Under the pieces are notes generated by a model. It did not search any database. It was not told where the DNA came from and saw nothing but the letters and a program-made list of their open reading frames with translations. A stretch of 64,000 bases of DNA from Arthrobacter sp. MYb227. GTDB taxonomy: Bacteria; Actinomycetota; Actinomycetes; Actinomycetales; Micrococcaceae. Made by a program: the position numbers and the translations under genes. The DNA lies in the NCBI RefSeq assembly GCF_002975435.1, contig NZ_PCPT01000004.1:186001-250000 (forward strand), written 5' to 3'. Of the stretch, positions 53,803 to 61,539 are shown in pieces. Each line of letters begins with the position of its first letter. The first letter of the stretch is position 1.

Positions 53803-53879
53803 GGACGGGCCTTGTTGGCCCGTCCCACGGTTTTCCGGGTCCGCTGGGGAAAATCACTTGTCAGTGTTTCCCTCAGCGG
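53803..53879 (-). ncRNA. two hairpins in the rpsB-tsf gap
   Basis: CCGCTGGGGAAA pairs with TTTCCCTCAGCGG (53841-53879), and GGACGGGCC with GGCCCGTCC (53803-53825). They lie between rpsB and tsf on the minus strand, where S2-EF-Ts operons are often attenuated. Confidence 0.6.
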
Positions 53880-53902
53880 CTACCGAATTTTGTTTTTAGT
53901 GA

Positions 53903-54808
53903 CTACTCAGCGGAAGCAGCAGGTGCTTCTTCGGCTACCGGAGCAGCTTCAGCGGCAGGTGCTTCTTCGACTACCGGAGCAGCTTCAGCGGCAGGTGCTT
54001 CTTCGACTACCGGAGCAGCTTCAGTGGCAGGAGCCTCGGCCTTGGAGGCCTCGAGCAGTTCGCGCTCCCACTCGGCCAACGGCTCGGCCGGAGCTTCGGT
54101 GTTGCCGGTTGCCTTGTTGTTGCGGGCGATCAGGCCAGCAGCAACGGCGTCAGCAACAACGCGGGTGAGCAGGTTGACGGAGCGGATGGCGTCGTCGTTA
54201 CCCGGGATCGGGTACTGAACTTCATCCGGATCGCAGTTGGTGTCGAGAATTGCAACAACCGGGATACCCAGCTTCTGCGCTTCGTCGATTGCGAGGTGCT
54301 CCTTCTTGGTGTCTACAACCCAGAGGACCGAAGGGGTCTTGGTCAGGTTGCGGATACCGCCAAGGTTGGTCTGCAACTTGGTTAGCTCGCGCTTGAGCAG
54401 CAGCAGTTCCTTCTTGGTGTGACCCGAGCCGGCAACGTCCTCGAAGTTGATCTCTTCGAGTTCCTTCATGCGCTGTACGCGCTTGGCAACGGTCTGGAAG
54501 TTGGTGAGCATGCCACCGAGCCAGCGCTGGTTGACGTAAGGCTGACCAACGCGGGTAGCCTGCTCCGAAATTGCTTCCTGAGCCTGCTTCTTGGTGCCAA
54601 CGAACAGAACGGTGCCGCCGTGGGCAACGGTCTGCTTGACGAACTCGTAGGCGCGGTCGATGTACGACAGCGACTGCTGCAAGTCAATGATGTAGATGCC
54701 GTTGCGCTCGGTGAAGATGAATCGCTTCATCTTCGGGTTCCAGCGACGGGTCTGGTGTCCAAAGTGAACGCCGCTGTCGAGCAGCTGGCGCATGGTTACG
54801 ACTGGCAT
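53903..54808 (-). CDS. rpsB: 30S ribosomal protein S2
   Basis: A 301-residue S2, with the core of usual length to about residue 250: [56 protein letters not shown] and [17 protein letters not shown]. The last 50 residues are an Ala/Glu/Pro/Val tail made from three 12-residue repeats, absent from E. coli S2 and found in several actinobacteria in other lengths. The ATG at 54808 has AAGGAG 7 bases upstream; longer reading frame upstream is non-coding leader. Confidence 0.97.
   Translation of the reverse strand: MPVVTMRQLLDSGVHFGHQTRRWNPKMKRFIFTERNGIYIIDLQQSLSYIDRAYEFVKQTVAHGGTVLFVGTKKQAQEAISEQATRVGQPYVNQRWLGGMLTNFQTVAKRVQRMKELEEINFEDVAGSGHTKKELLLLKRELTKLQTNLGGIRNLTKTPSVLWVVDTKKEHLAIDEAQKLGIPVVAILDTNCDPDEVQYPIPGNDDAIRSVNLLTRVVADAVAAGLIARNNKATGNTEAPAEPLAEWERELLEASKAEAPATEAAPVVEEAPAAEAAPVVEEAPAAEAAPVAEEAPAASAE
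53919..54026. repeat. three 36-base tandem repeats in the S2 tail
   Basis: Three near-identical copies start at 53919, 53955 and 53991, each coding for a 12-residue Glu-Ala-Pro-Val repeat. A partial fourth follows. Confidence 0.9.
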
Positions 54809-55226
54809 GTCGCAACTCCTTCCGGCAGTAGCTGGCCGGTCCATCGCTGGACCGCGGTAACTGCCATGGTTATCGGTTGATGGTGCGCATCCGGAATTGG
54901 ATGTGACCCCTGGCAAGGATAGGAAAACCCACCGTGGCCCCGTACCGACTAATGCCGGACCGTGGGGCTTGGCGCCCACGCTATTGCACACCTCATTGCT
55001 GAGGTGATTCATCTGTGGATATCTCATGCGCGAAGTCGGCTACGTGTAACTTGCAAGCCAATTGGCTTTAAGGCACACAGAACCGCGTGTTCTAGTGTAC
55101 TACAGGCATCGGTACCCACGGTGACTGATCCTCACAGCTTCAAGCCAAATTCATCACACCTTCACTTCCTCCCCGGGCCGTTAGATACCGGGCCCACCGG
55201 AGTTGGCCGTGATTCATGATCGGGAC
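54809..55226 (-). other. rpsB leader and promoter region
   Basis: About 420 bases hold no clear gene. A hairpin (GCCCCG, 54937-54942; GGGGC, 54964-54968) lies in the rpsB leader on the minus strand and could be an S2 autoregulatory element, but the pairing is imperfect. Confidence 0.35.
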
Positions 55227-55772
55227 ATGAAAACCATTTATCTGGCAGCCACTCCCCTGCTGGTTACCTTCCTACTGCTCAATTCGGCAAGCCTGCCCCA
55301 AACCGCGCTCGCACCAGCACAGGGAACAAACGCGCAGGGCGTTACCGCCACAAAAGGGTGGTCTTGGCCTTTAACCCCTCAACCAAAGGTGCTCCGGGCC
55401 TTTGATCCGCCCGCACAGCGGTGGCTTGCCGGGCATCGCGGCGCCGATCTGGGCGCCCACCCCGGTGACGTGGTGCTGGCACCCGCCGCGGGCATCGTCA
55501 CCTATGTGGGAGTTATCGTCGATCGGCCGGTACTTGTCATCGATCATGGGGCAGGGCTCAAATCTAGCTTTGAACCGGTCAGTACAGACTTGGTTCCCGG
55601 CTCCATCATTTCGGCCAAAGAACGGATCGGCAGCATCGGAGTTGGTGCCCACTGCACAAAACGCTGCATGCACTGGGGGTTACGTCTGAATGGTGAATAT
55701 ATCGATCCGCTGCTGACCATTCGAGATGCTCGGCCCTCGATCTTGTTGCCACTGGGCAACAAAGGCGGTTGA
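55227..55772 (+). CDS. secreted M23-family peptidase-like protein
   Basis: A 181-residue exported protein. A hydrophobic signal (YLAATPLLVTFLLLNSASL) precedes the LytM-type domain: HRGADLG gives His70 and Asp74 zinc ligands; VIDHGAGLKSSFEPV has the next His; HCTKRCMHWGLRL has the last His. The usual HxH pair is C-x-H here, so the catalytic first His is replaced by Cys, as seen in many actinobacterial members. The role is cell-wall peptide cleavage if active. No strong ribosome binding site. It is divergent from rpsB. Confidence 0.8.
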   Translation: MKTIYLAATPLLVTFLLLNSASLPQTALAPAQGTNAQGVTATKGWSWPLTPQPKVLRAFDPPAQRWLAGHRGADLGAHPGDVVLAPAAGIVTYVGVIVDRPVLVIDHGAGLKSSFEPVSTDLVPGSIISAKERIGSIGVGAHCTKRCMHWGLRLNGEYIDPLLTIRDARPSILLPLGNKGG

Positions 55773-55942
55773 GGTTCATGCCAGAACCGGAACCGGGAAC
55801 ACCGCTTGCAGTAACGCGCGTCCCCTAGCAGGGTGCATGGATCAGCAGATAGCTTCAGTGCCGGATGCGGGGCCGATATGTCCTTGCCTAAGGGCCACTA
55901 ACTCCCCTCAAAACTCCCACCAAATGTCCTATATGGACGAAC

Positions 55943-55986
55943 AACGGCCTAGTCAATCTCTGGTTACAGGGATTGACTAGGCCGTT
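55943..55986. terminator. bidirectional terminator
   Basis: AACGGCCTAGTCAATC (55943-55958) and its exact complement (55971-55986) form a 16-base stem. It lies between the peptidase and the tRNA, which converge. Confidence 0.85.
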
Positions 55987-55992
55987 TGTGTG

Positions 55993-56066
55993 TAGGGCGA
56001 GTGGGGCTTGAACCCACGACAAAAGGATTATGAGTCCTCTGCTCTAACCAACTGAGCTACCGCCCC
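55993..56066 (-). tRNA. tRNA-Met (CAT)
   Basis: A 74-base cloverleaf: acceptor GGGGCGG/TCGCCCT (two G-U pairs), D-arm GCTC/GAGC, anticodon stem GAGGA/TCCTT with loop CTCATAA (CAT, 56030-56032), T-arm GTGGG/CCCAC with TTCAAGC loop. The discriminator is A and CCA is not encoded. An elongator Met form is favoured; tRNA-Ile with a lysidine-modified CAT is not excluded. The start is not of the initiator type. Confidence 0.92.
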
Positions 56067-56194
56067 TAGACATGGTTATATCCGCATTTTTCGTATTGCC
56101 TATGAATCTTGCGGATCAACCAGAATCATCCTAATGGAAAGTGATCGAACTTTTCACATCGAGGCATTGTAAGCCTCATCGCAACCGCGTCGGG

Positions 56195-57385
56195 CTATGA
56201 CCGAAGGTAATCTTCGGCCGAGGCCCCACGATAGAGCGCTTCAAAGGTATCCATGGTTTTGACATGGCTATGCTTTGCCGCCTTGGCATGTCCTGCTTCA
56301 CCCATTGACTCACGTTCTTCGGGGCTCAGCGCTAGGACTGCGTCAAGCTTATTTGCCAGATCTACGCGGTCCCCTGGCTCGAAGAGGAAACCATTGACAC
56401 CGACATCAACGAGGTGCGGCAGGGCCAACGCATTTGCCAACACCACTGGCTTGGAGGCAGATAATGCCTCAAGAGTGACTAACGATTGAAGTTCTGCGGT
56501 ACCAGGCTGGCAAAAAACATCACAGCGTAGGTATGCAGCACGCAATTGCTCATCATCGACGTGACCGAGGAAATGCACTCGAGATTCGAGCCCCTTTTCT
56601 TTGGCAAGCTTCTCCAGATTCGATCGTTGCTCACCACCGCCAACGATTTCAACGTGAGCATCTGGCACCGTCTTCATCAGCCTCAGGGCTTCGATCAGTT
56701 CGTTAACGTTCTTCTCCACTGCCAAGCGCCCGGCAAAGAGAATAGTTGGGTAGGAATTTTTCGCAATCACTTCGTCCTCCCCAAGTTCATAGTGGCTCGA
56801 GTCAATGCCATTGGACAGCGGCAGGACCCGCTCCAACTTTGCGTATTTGCGCATGGCACGGGCTGCAAGCGGAGTTGGAGTGGTCACGACGTTTGCCGCA
56901 CCCATAATTTTTCCCATATCGCGCCATGAGTTCTTGGCAACTATGCGTTTAAACCAGCGGGGGAAAGGCAAAAATGGGTCTAAGTTTTCCGGCATGAAGT
57001 GATTTGTGGCAATCATCCGAATGCCCCGCTTCTTCGCAAGTGCGAGTGTGCCCTGACCGATCATGTAGTGGCATTGGGCATGCACCACATCGGGCTTAAT
57101 CTCATCCAGGAGCTTGCTAATTTCGGGATTGATCTCCCATGGAAAGCAGATACGGAAGTATTCGTGGGTTGGGACCGCATGCGATCGCAACCGATGAACC
57201 GTGGCCTCGGGACGTATATCGACCACCGATGGGCCTTTTTCTGCGCGTGTGGCAATGATATGGACCTCGTGTCCGCGTTCGGTCATTGCGCTTGCAAGAC
57301 GATAGCAAAATACTGCGGCACCATTTACATCCGGCGGGTAGGTGTCCGCCGCTATTACGATTTTCAAAGGTTTCTCGCCCGTCAC
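56195..57385 (-). CDS. GT4-family glycosyltransferase
   Basis: A 396-residue GT-B enzyme. PPDVNGAAVFCYRLASAM is the acceptor-side N-terminal block; the donor-side half has ILFAGRLAVEKNVNELIEAL and PGTAELQSLVTLEALSASKPVV, the E-x7-E-like motif of GT4. It resembles actinobacterial enzymes that add sugars to diacylglycerol or lipid precursors; that role is inferred from relatives and from the nearby CDP-alcohol enzyme gene. It is 95 bases downstream of the NIPA-like transporter. Confidence 0.9.
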   Translation of the reverse strand: MTGEKPLKIVIAADTYPPDVNGAAVFCYRLASAMTERGHEVHIIATRAEKGPSVVDIRPEATVHRLRSHAVPTHEYFRICFPWEINPEISKLLDEIKPDVVHAQCHYMIGQGTLALAKKRGIRMIATNHFMPENLDPFLPFPRWFKRIVAKNSWRDMGKIMGAANVVTTPTPLAARAMRKYAKLERVLPLSNGIDSSHYELGEDEVIAKNSYPTILFAGRLAVEKNVNELIEALRLMKTVPDAHVEIVGGGEQRSNLEKLAKEKGLESRVHFLGHVDDEQLRAAYLRCDVFCQPGTAELQSLVTLEALSASKPVVLANALALPHLVDVGVNGFLFEPGDRVDLANKLDAVLALSPEERESMGEAGHAKAAKHSHVKTMDTFEALYRGASAEDYLRS

Positions 57386-57479
57386 AGGGTGGTCTCACTC
57401 CTCGACGCAACCCATTCGTTGGGCCGCTGTAGTCGTCTTGTTGTCGTCTCTAGATGGTCAAAAAATCAGCGGTGAAGGC

Positions 57480-58391
57480 TTAGCTGCCTTCGGGAATCTG
57501 CAATTTTCGTTTTGCTTCGGCTTTGCGTTCGAGCACATCGGGATGATGCCTGGACAGCGCGATTACCCCAACGATAGCAACGCACCCGGCAGCAACCATG
57601 CTTAACGCCACCGCGGGTTGAACGTTTGGAGCAAGCTCACCAAAAAGCCCAATACCAATAGCGATGCCGACCATTGGGTCAATGACAGTAAGTCCAGCAA
57701 TCACCAGATCCGGTGGCCCCTTGGAATAAGCATTTTGGACAAAATAGGAGCCAAGTAACCCGGCAATCACTACCGCCACGACAGCTAGCCATGGCATGTC
57801 GGCCAATGGGTGCCCGTGCGAGTTCAGTAGTGCTACCGAGATGGTCCGGACCAGCACCGCAACGAACCCGAAAAGAACCCCTGCTCCAACGATATAGAAA
57901 AAGGCGCTGAGCCGGTGGGGGAAAAATAGTACGGCTCCACCAAAAATTAGGACAACTACGGCCAGCAAGAGCAGTGCGAGAAGGTTTTCTTGCTCGGTGA
58001 TCACATGGCTTTCGGCACTGACCTGAATAGCCATAATGACAAAACCGATGCTGCCGACCATGCAAGCAATGATGGCAAAGATCGTTGGCCGGTTCATCCG
58101 AATATTGTGTTCGCGGGCATTGACCACGGTGGTGATCACTAACGCGATAGCACCAATGGGTTGCACCACAGTCAGTGGGGCACTTGCCAGTGCGTACACG
58201 TTCAGCGACATGCCTATTCCTAATAGCACAAGCCCGAATACCCAGCGCGGAGTTCTGAACAGCCGCAGCATGCCCAGACCAGTGACGTTGAGTCCGCCAC
58301 TGCTGGCGCGCACCGCAGATGATTGGCGTTGGGTACCAAATGCCAGAAAAAACGCTCCGGCCACGGCCGCGGTGACCGCTAGCCAGACCAT
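57480..58391 (-). CDS. DMT/NIPA-like membrane transporter
   Basis: A 303-residue protein with nine or ten helices. ASAPLTVVQPIGAIALVITTVVNAR is the conserved DMT/NIPA block, and SYFVQNAYSKGPPDLVIAGLTVIDPMVGIAIG the second. NIPA proteins move magnesium; many bacterial DMT members export metabolites, so the substrate is open. It overlaps the CDP-alcohol enzyme gene by 13 bases, suggesting coupled translation. Confidence 0.85.
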   Translation of the reverse strand: MVWLAVTAAVAGAFFLAFGTQRQSSAVRASSGGLNVTGLGMLRLFRTPRWVFGLVLLGIGMSLNVYALASAPLTVVQPIGAIALVITTVVNAREHNIRMNRPTIFAIIACMVGSIGFVIMAIQVSAESHVITEQENLLALLLLAVVVLIFGGAVLFFPHRLSAFFYIVGAGVLFGFVAVLVRTISVALLNSHGHPLADMPWLAVVAVVIAGLLGSYFVQNAYSKGPPDLVIAGLTVIDPMVGIAIGIGLFGELAPNVQPAVALSMVAAGCVAIVGVIALSRHHPDVLERKAEAKRKLQIPEGS

Positions 58392-58999
58392 GGGGTTCCT
58401 GTTGTTGTGGCCTTGGCCTTACGTTGTGCCTGGACAAAATATCCAATGGCGGCAATGACATGAAGCACACAAGCTAGGGCAAGCACCCAGGTGGAGATGC
58501 TTCCGATCAGGGTTGTGGTTCCCCAGGTGGTGCTGCCCAAAAGTAAGAGTGGTGCACCAACGAGAAGTAATGCGGTACGTATCTTGCCGAGATTACTGAC
58601 CGGCAGGTTTGGGCTTCCCTTGAAGAGCACCAGGGCATTGATGATCAAAATGACATCGGGAATGACAATGGAGAAGACCAACCAGGCGGGGGCAATCTTT
58701 GTTGCAACAAAGGTGCTGGCAATGACGATCAAGGCAACACGGTCCGCCACAGGATCTAACCATTTACCAACGGTTGAGATCTGATCCAAGCGACGCGCAG
58801 CATATCCGTCGATCCAGTCACTTGACCCAAGAATTGCAAGGGTCAGCGTCGCCCAACCGTAATGCGCGGATACCGTTTGAAAAACAAAGAGCGGGACCAG
58901 TAAAAATCTGGCCACGGTAATCATGTTCGGGACCGTCCAGAAGGTGGTTAGCTCCCGATATTCAAAATTGTCCCGGGTACCGGCTCCAATAAATCGCAT
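58379..58999 (-). CDS. CDP-alcohol phosphatidyltransferase
   Basis: A 206-residue membrane enzyme with about six helices. The family motif D-x2-D-G-x2-A-R-x8-G-x3-D-x3-D is present: SDWIDGYAARRLDQISTVGK with WLDPVADR after. It joins a CDP-diacylglycerol-type donor to an alcohol such as glycerol phosphate or inositol phosphate (PgsA- or PIS-like); the alcohol is not readable. AAAGGAGGT is 7 bases before the ATG at 58999. It overlaps the transporter gene. Confidence 0.93.
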   Translation of the reverse strand: MRFIGAGTRDNFEYRELTTFWTVPNMITVARFLLVPLFVFQTVSAHYGWATLTLAILGSSDWIDGYAARRLDQISTVGKWLDPVADRVALIVIASTFVATKIAPAWLVFSIVIPDVILIINALVLFKGSPNLPVSNLGKIRTALLLVGAPLLLLGSTTWGTTTLIGSISTWVLALACVLHVIAAIGYFVQAQRKAKATTTGTPWSG

Positions 59000-59109
59000 G
59001 CTAGCCACCTCCTTTCCATTTAGTCTTACATCCGCACCGTGGTGGGCCTTATCTGCAGGCTCTAGGTAGTTTGGTGCGGTTTTGGCCACACGAAGCAGCG
59101 GTTCGAAAC

Positions 59110-59994
59110 CTAGTTTTTGAAGAGTTTGCGGACAAAGATGAAGAACATAGCAAGTGAGCCCGCCATGATCGTTAGTGGTTGCCAGCGCTCGCGCAAGGCT
59201 TCCTTAGCGTTTTCGCCTTCAAGATTGCTGAACTCGGCTAGCTTCTCGGTTGCGGTATCGACGCCCTCGCTCAGTTTGACGCTGGCCGAATCGGCGAAGT
59301 GGCGCACGTGGGTCGCTGCCTTGGTGATTCCTTCGCCTGCGGCCTGAGTTGCATCAGAGATCTTCTCACCGACCTGCATGGGGACTTCGAGCTTAACTCC
59401 AAGGGCATCGCGGTGCAGAGCGATTTGTTCCCGACGCTCACGGGTACGCGCGATGAGTTCATCGTGAGTGAGCTTCGGAGCCTTGGGCTTAGCCTCTTCG
59501 GCTTGCACAGTGGTCTCCTGTGCATCCTTCTTGCGAGAAGAGCGTGGTTCATCGAGTGTCGAGGTATCAAAGGCGCTACCGTCCTTGAGCACACCAAGAT
59601 CGTGACGGAAGCCGCGAATTGCTTCGGCAGGAACCAAAGGCATGGCGCTCTTGACCCGCCATACGGAAAAACCAACAAGGATCAAAGCCAGGACTAGGAA
59701 TCCGGCTGCGACTATCAATGCAGCAAGCCAGGGTGCCATGACGGTCCCCAAGCCCATGATCAGCGCAACAACCAGGGCGATGACCATGAAGCTGAGCAGA
59801 ACCACAGCCAGGATGCCGGCACCGGCCGCTACCCCTACGTTGATGCCCTTGGCCTTGAGGATGTTTGCAGCAATGCGCGCCTCATCGACCAACTGGCTAG
59901 GCACCAGATGGCGTAGTCCGCCTACCTGGCCTCGAATGGTGCGTGGCGTTGACGTGTACGGTTCGCTCGAACCCGTCGGTTCCGTTCCAGACAT
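59110..59994 (-). CDS. holin-superfamily / DUF3618-like membrane protein
   Basis: A 294-residue protein: an N-terminal soluble stretch, two helices (about 55-85 and 90-115; VVLLSFMVIALVVALIMGLG and WLAALIVAAGFLVLALILVG) of the actinobacterial 'phage holin' (DUF1469-type) family, then a long charged helical region. A DUF3618-like segment (DELIARTRERREQIALHRDA) lies near residue 185, with a final helix (LTIMAGSLAMFFIFVRKLF). It is a housekeeping-type membrane protein, not a lysis gene: no prophage genes are nearby. The ATG at 59994 has GGAG upstream. Confidence 0.8.
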   Translation of the reverse strand: MSGTEPTGSSEPYTSTPRTIRGQVGGLRHLVPSQLVDEARIAANILKAKGINVGVAAGAGILAVVLLSFMVIALVVALIMGLGTVMAPWLAALIVAAGFLVLALILVGFSVWRVKSAMPLVPAEAIRGFRHDLGVLKDGSAFDTSTLDEPRSSRKKDAQETTVQAEEAKPKAPKLTHDELIARTRERREQIALHRDALGVKLEVPMQVGEKISDATQAAGEGITKAATHVRHFADSASVKLSEGVDTATEKLAEFSNLEGENAKEALRERWQPLTIMAGSLAMFFIFVRKLFKN

Positions 59995-60115
59995 GGTGTC
60001 TCCATTTCGTATGGCCATGGCCCGGCCAGTTCAAACCAAAACTATCACTAGGACGTGCGCAAACCCCTCACCCGGAAGAGGTACACCCAGGGTATGAGGT
60101 CGGCTAAAGACAAGA

Positions 60116-60146
60116 AATCCCCGCCCTCGTGAGGAGGACGGGGATT
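60116..60146 (-). terminator. terminator hairpin after tRNA-Asn
   Basis: AATCCCCG (60116-60123) pairs exactly with CGGGGATT (60139-60146), with a further partial CCTC/GAGG inside. It lies 11 bases after the tRNA. Confidence 0.75.
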
Positions 60147-60156
60147 CTTAGATGCG

Positions 60157-60229
60157 CTCCCCCGAATGGACTTGAACCAGTAACCTTCCGATTAACAGTC
60201 GGACGCTCTGCCAATTGAGCTACGGGGGA
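60157..60229 (-). tRNA. tRNA-Asn (GTT)
   Basis: A 73-base cloverleaf: acceptor TCCCCCG/CGGGGGA, D-arm GCTC/GAGC, anticodon stem CCGAC/GTCGG-type pairing around CTGTTAA (GTT), T-loop TTCAAGT. Discriminator G; CCA not encoded. Confidence 0.96.
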
Positions 60230-60397
60230 ATGAAGCGAGTAAAACGATATCAGAGTTCTGAAGTTAACTCCAAACGAGGCTTAAACGGGCCTCAAGTCAA
60301 TGCTTTTCGCGCTCCTGCGGGGAGACCCAGAGAGAACAATCTACGCTCAGCATCGAACCTTCAGCTCCACCGAAATGTGAGTCTAAAACCTTGAAAT

Positions 60398-61477
60398 CTA
60401 GCGTTTTTTGCGCTGATCTACAACGGCCTGAGCCAACTCAATGAGTTGCCCCGCGGACTTGCCCCACGTATAAAAACCGGCCCGCTCAACCCCGGCCTTA
60501 GAGGCAGCCGTCCACACGTGGGGGTCTGTGAGTTCTCTCACCGCTCGAACAAATTTGTCGGGATCTTCCGGATCAACATAAGAAATTGCATCCGAACCAA
60601 CCTCACGAAAAATTGGCATGTCTGTTGCAATGACCGGGGTACCAACATTCATGGCTTCCACCAAGGGAAGACCATAACCTTCGGCTTTGGAAAGTGAGAC
60701 TAGCGCCGTGGTGGTTTTGAGAAGATCCTGATACTCGGCATCGCTCACCCCGTGATGGAAGACAACGGTGCTTCCTGGCTGGATCAATGCGCGTAGTTCG
60801 GCTTCACGGTGCGGAGCAATATTGCTCAGCAAATGCAACGAGAAGTCGGGCAGCTGTCCCATGGCACAGATCAGTGTCTCAACGTTCTTATAAGGCATGA
60901 AAGACCCCATATAGAGCAGCGTCTTATCCGGTATCTTTCCCGGATCCCGTGGAATTGCGCCCGGAGCCGGAGCGTTTGACACGAGTTCAACACGCTTACG
61001 GGAAAGCTTGTGTTTCTTGATCAGCCCGCGGGTCGTTTCACTGACCGTTGCCACTGCATCGGGTCGGTTCAACAGCATACGTTGAGGCCAGTACATCTGA
61101 TGGAACAGGAACCAGCCAAGGCGCACCGGCAAGGGAAGAAATCCTGGTGCCTTAGGGTGTTCGTAGTAGATCAAATCATGCAAAGTCAGGATGAGCCCGT
61201 AGTTGCGGCCCATGCTGCCCATAGTTTGCATGGGCGAGAACACCACATCGGGCTTGAGCTTATTGACCTTATACGCAACAAAGGGTTCAAAGGGCGAAAG
61301 CGGCGAGTTGATCAGTACATACGGCACATCAGGGAGCAGTGGGAGCTGCGCCGGATCGTTAATGAGCATCGTGACATCAGCACGTTTCGCGCTCTCCTCG
61401 ATCAGGCACGAGGTAAAACGGCTAATACCGTCGTGGTGCGTGGTTCTGGTGAACCGCGCGTCAATAATCAGCTTCAC
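60398..61477 (-). CDS. GT4-family glycosyltransferase
   Basis: A 359-residue GT-B enzyme. DARFTRTTHHDGISRFTSCL is the N-terminal block of mannosyl/rhamnosyl-type GT4, and TLLYMGSFMPYKNVETLICAM plus LSKAEGYGLPLVEAMNVGTPV (with the E-G-x-G-L-P-x2-E donor motif) belongs to the second domain. The sugar and acceptor are unknown; cell-wall or surface polysaccharide synthesis is the likely area. It stands between tRNA-Asn and an ABC-F gene. Confidence 0.9.
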   Translation of the reverse strand: MKLIIDARFTRTTHHDGISRFTSCLIEESAKRADVTMLINDPAQLPLLPDVPYVLINSPLSPFEPFVAYKVNKLKPDVVFSPMQTMGSMGRNYGLILTLHDLIYYEHPKAPGFLPLPVRLGWFLFHQMYWPQRMLLNRPDAVATVSETTRGLIKKHKLSRKRVELVSNAPAPGAIPRDPGKIPDKTLLYMGSFMPYKNVETLICAMGQLPDFSLHLLSNIAPHREAELRALIQPGSTVVFHHGVSDAEYQDLLKTTTALVSLSKAEGYGLPLVEAMNVGTPVIATDMPIFREVGSDAISYVDPEDPDKFVRAVRELTDPHVWTAASKAGVERAGFYTWGKSAGQLIELAQAVVDQRKKR

Positions 61478-61539
61478 AGTTGATTGGCTTTCGCTAGTTG
61501 AATCATCGGGAGTTGAAGCGGGAGTGCTGTTGAGTGAAC

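Noticed and set aside
53915-54040. CRISPR-like repeats
   Set aside because: The repeats are contiguous, have no spacers and encode the S2 tail in frame.
59110-59994. Prophage remnant suggested by a 'phage holin' family match
   Set aside because: No lysin, integrase, capsid or tail gene nearby; this family is a common housekeeping membrane protein in actinobacteria.
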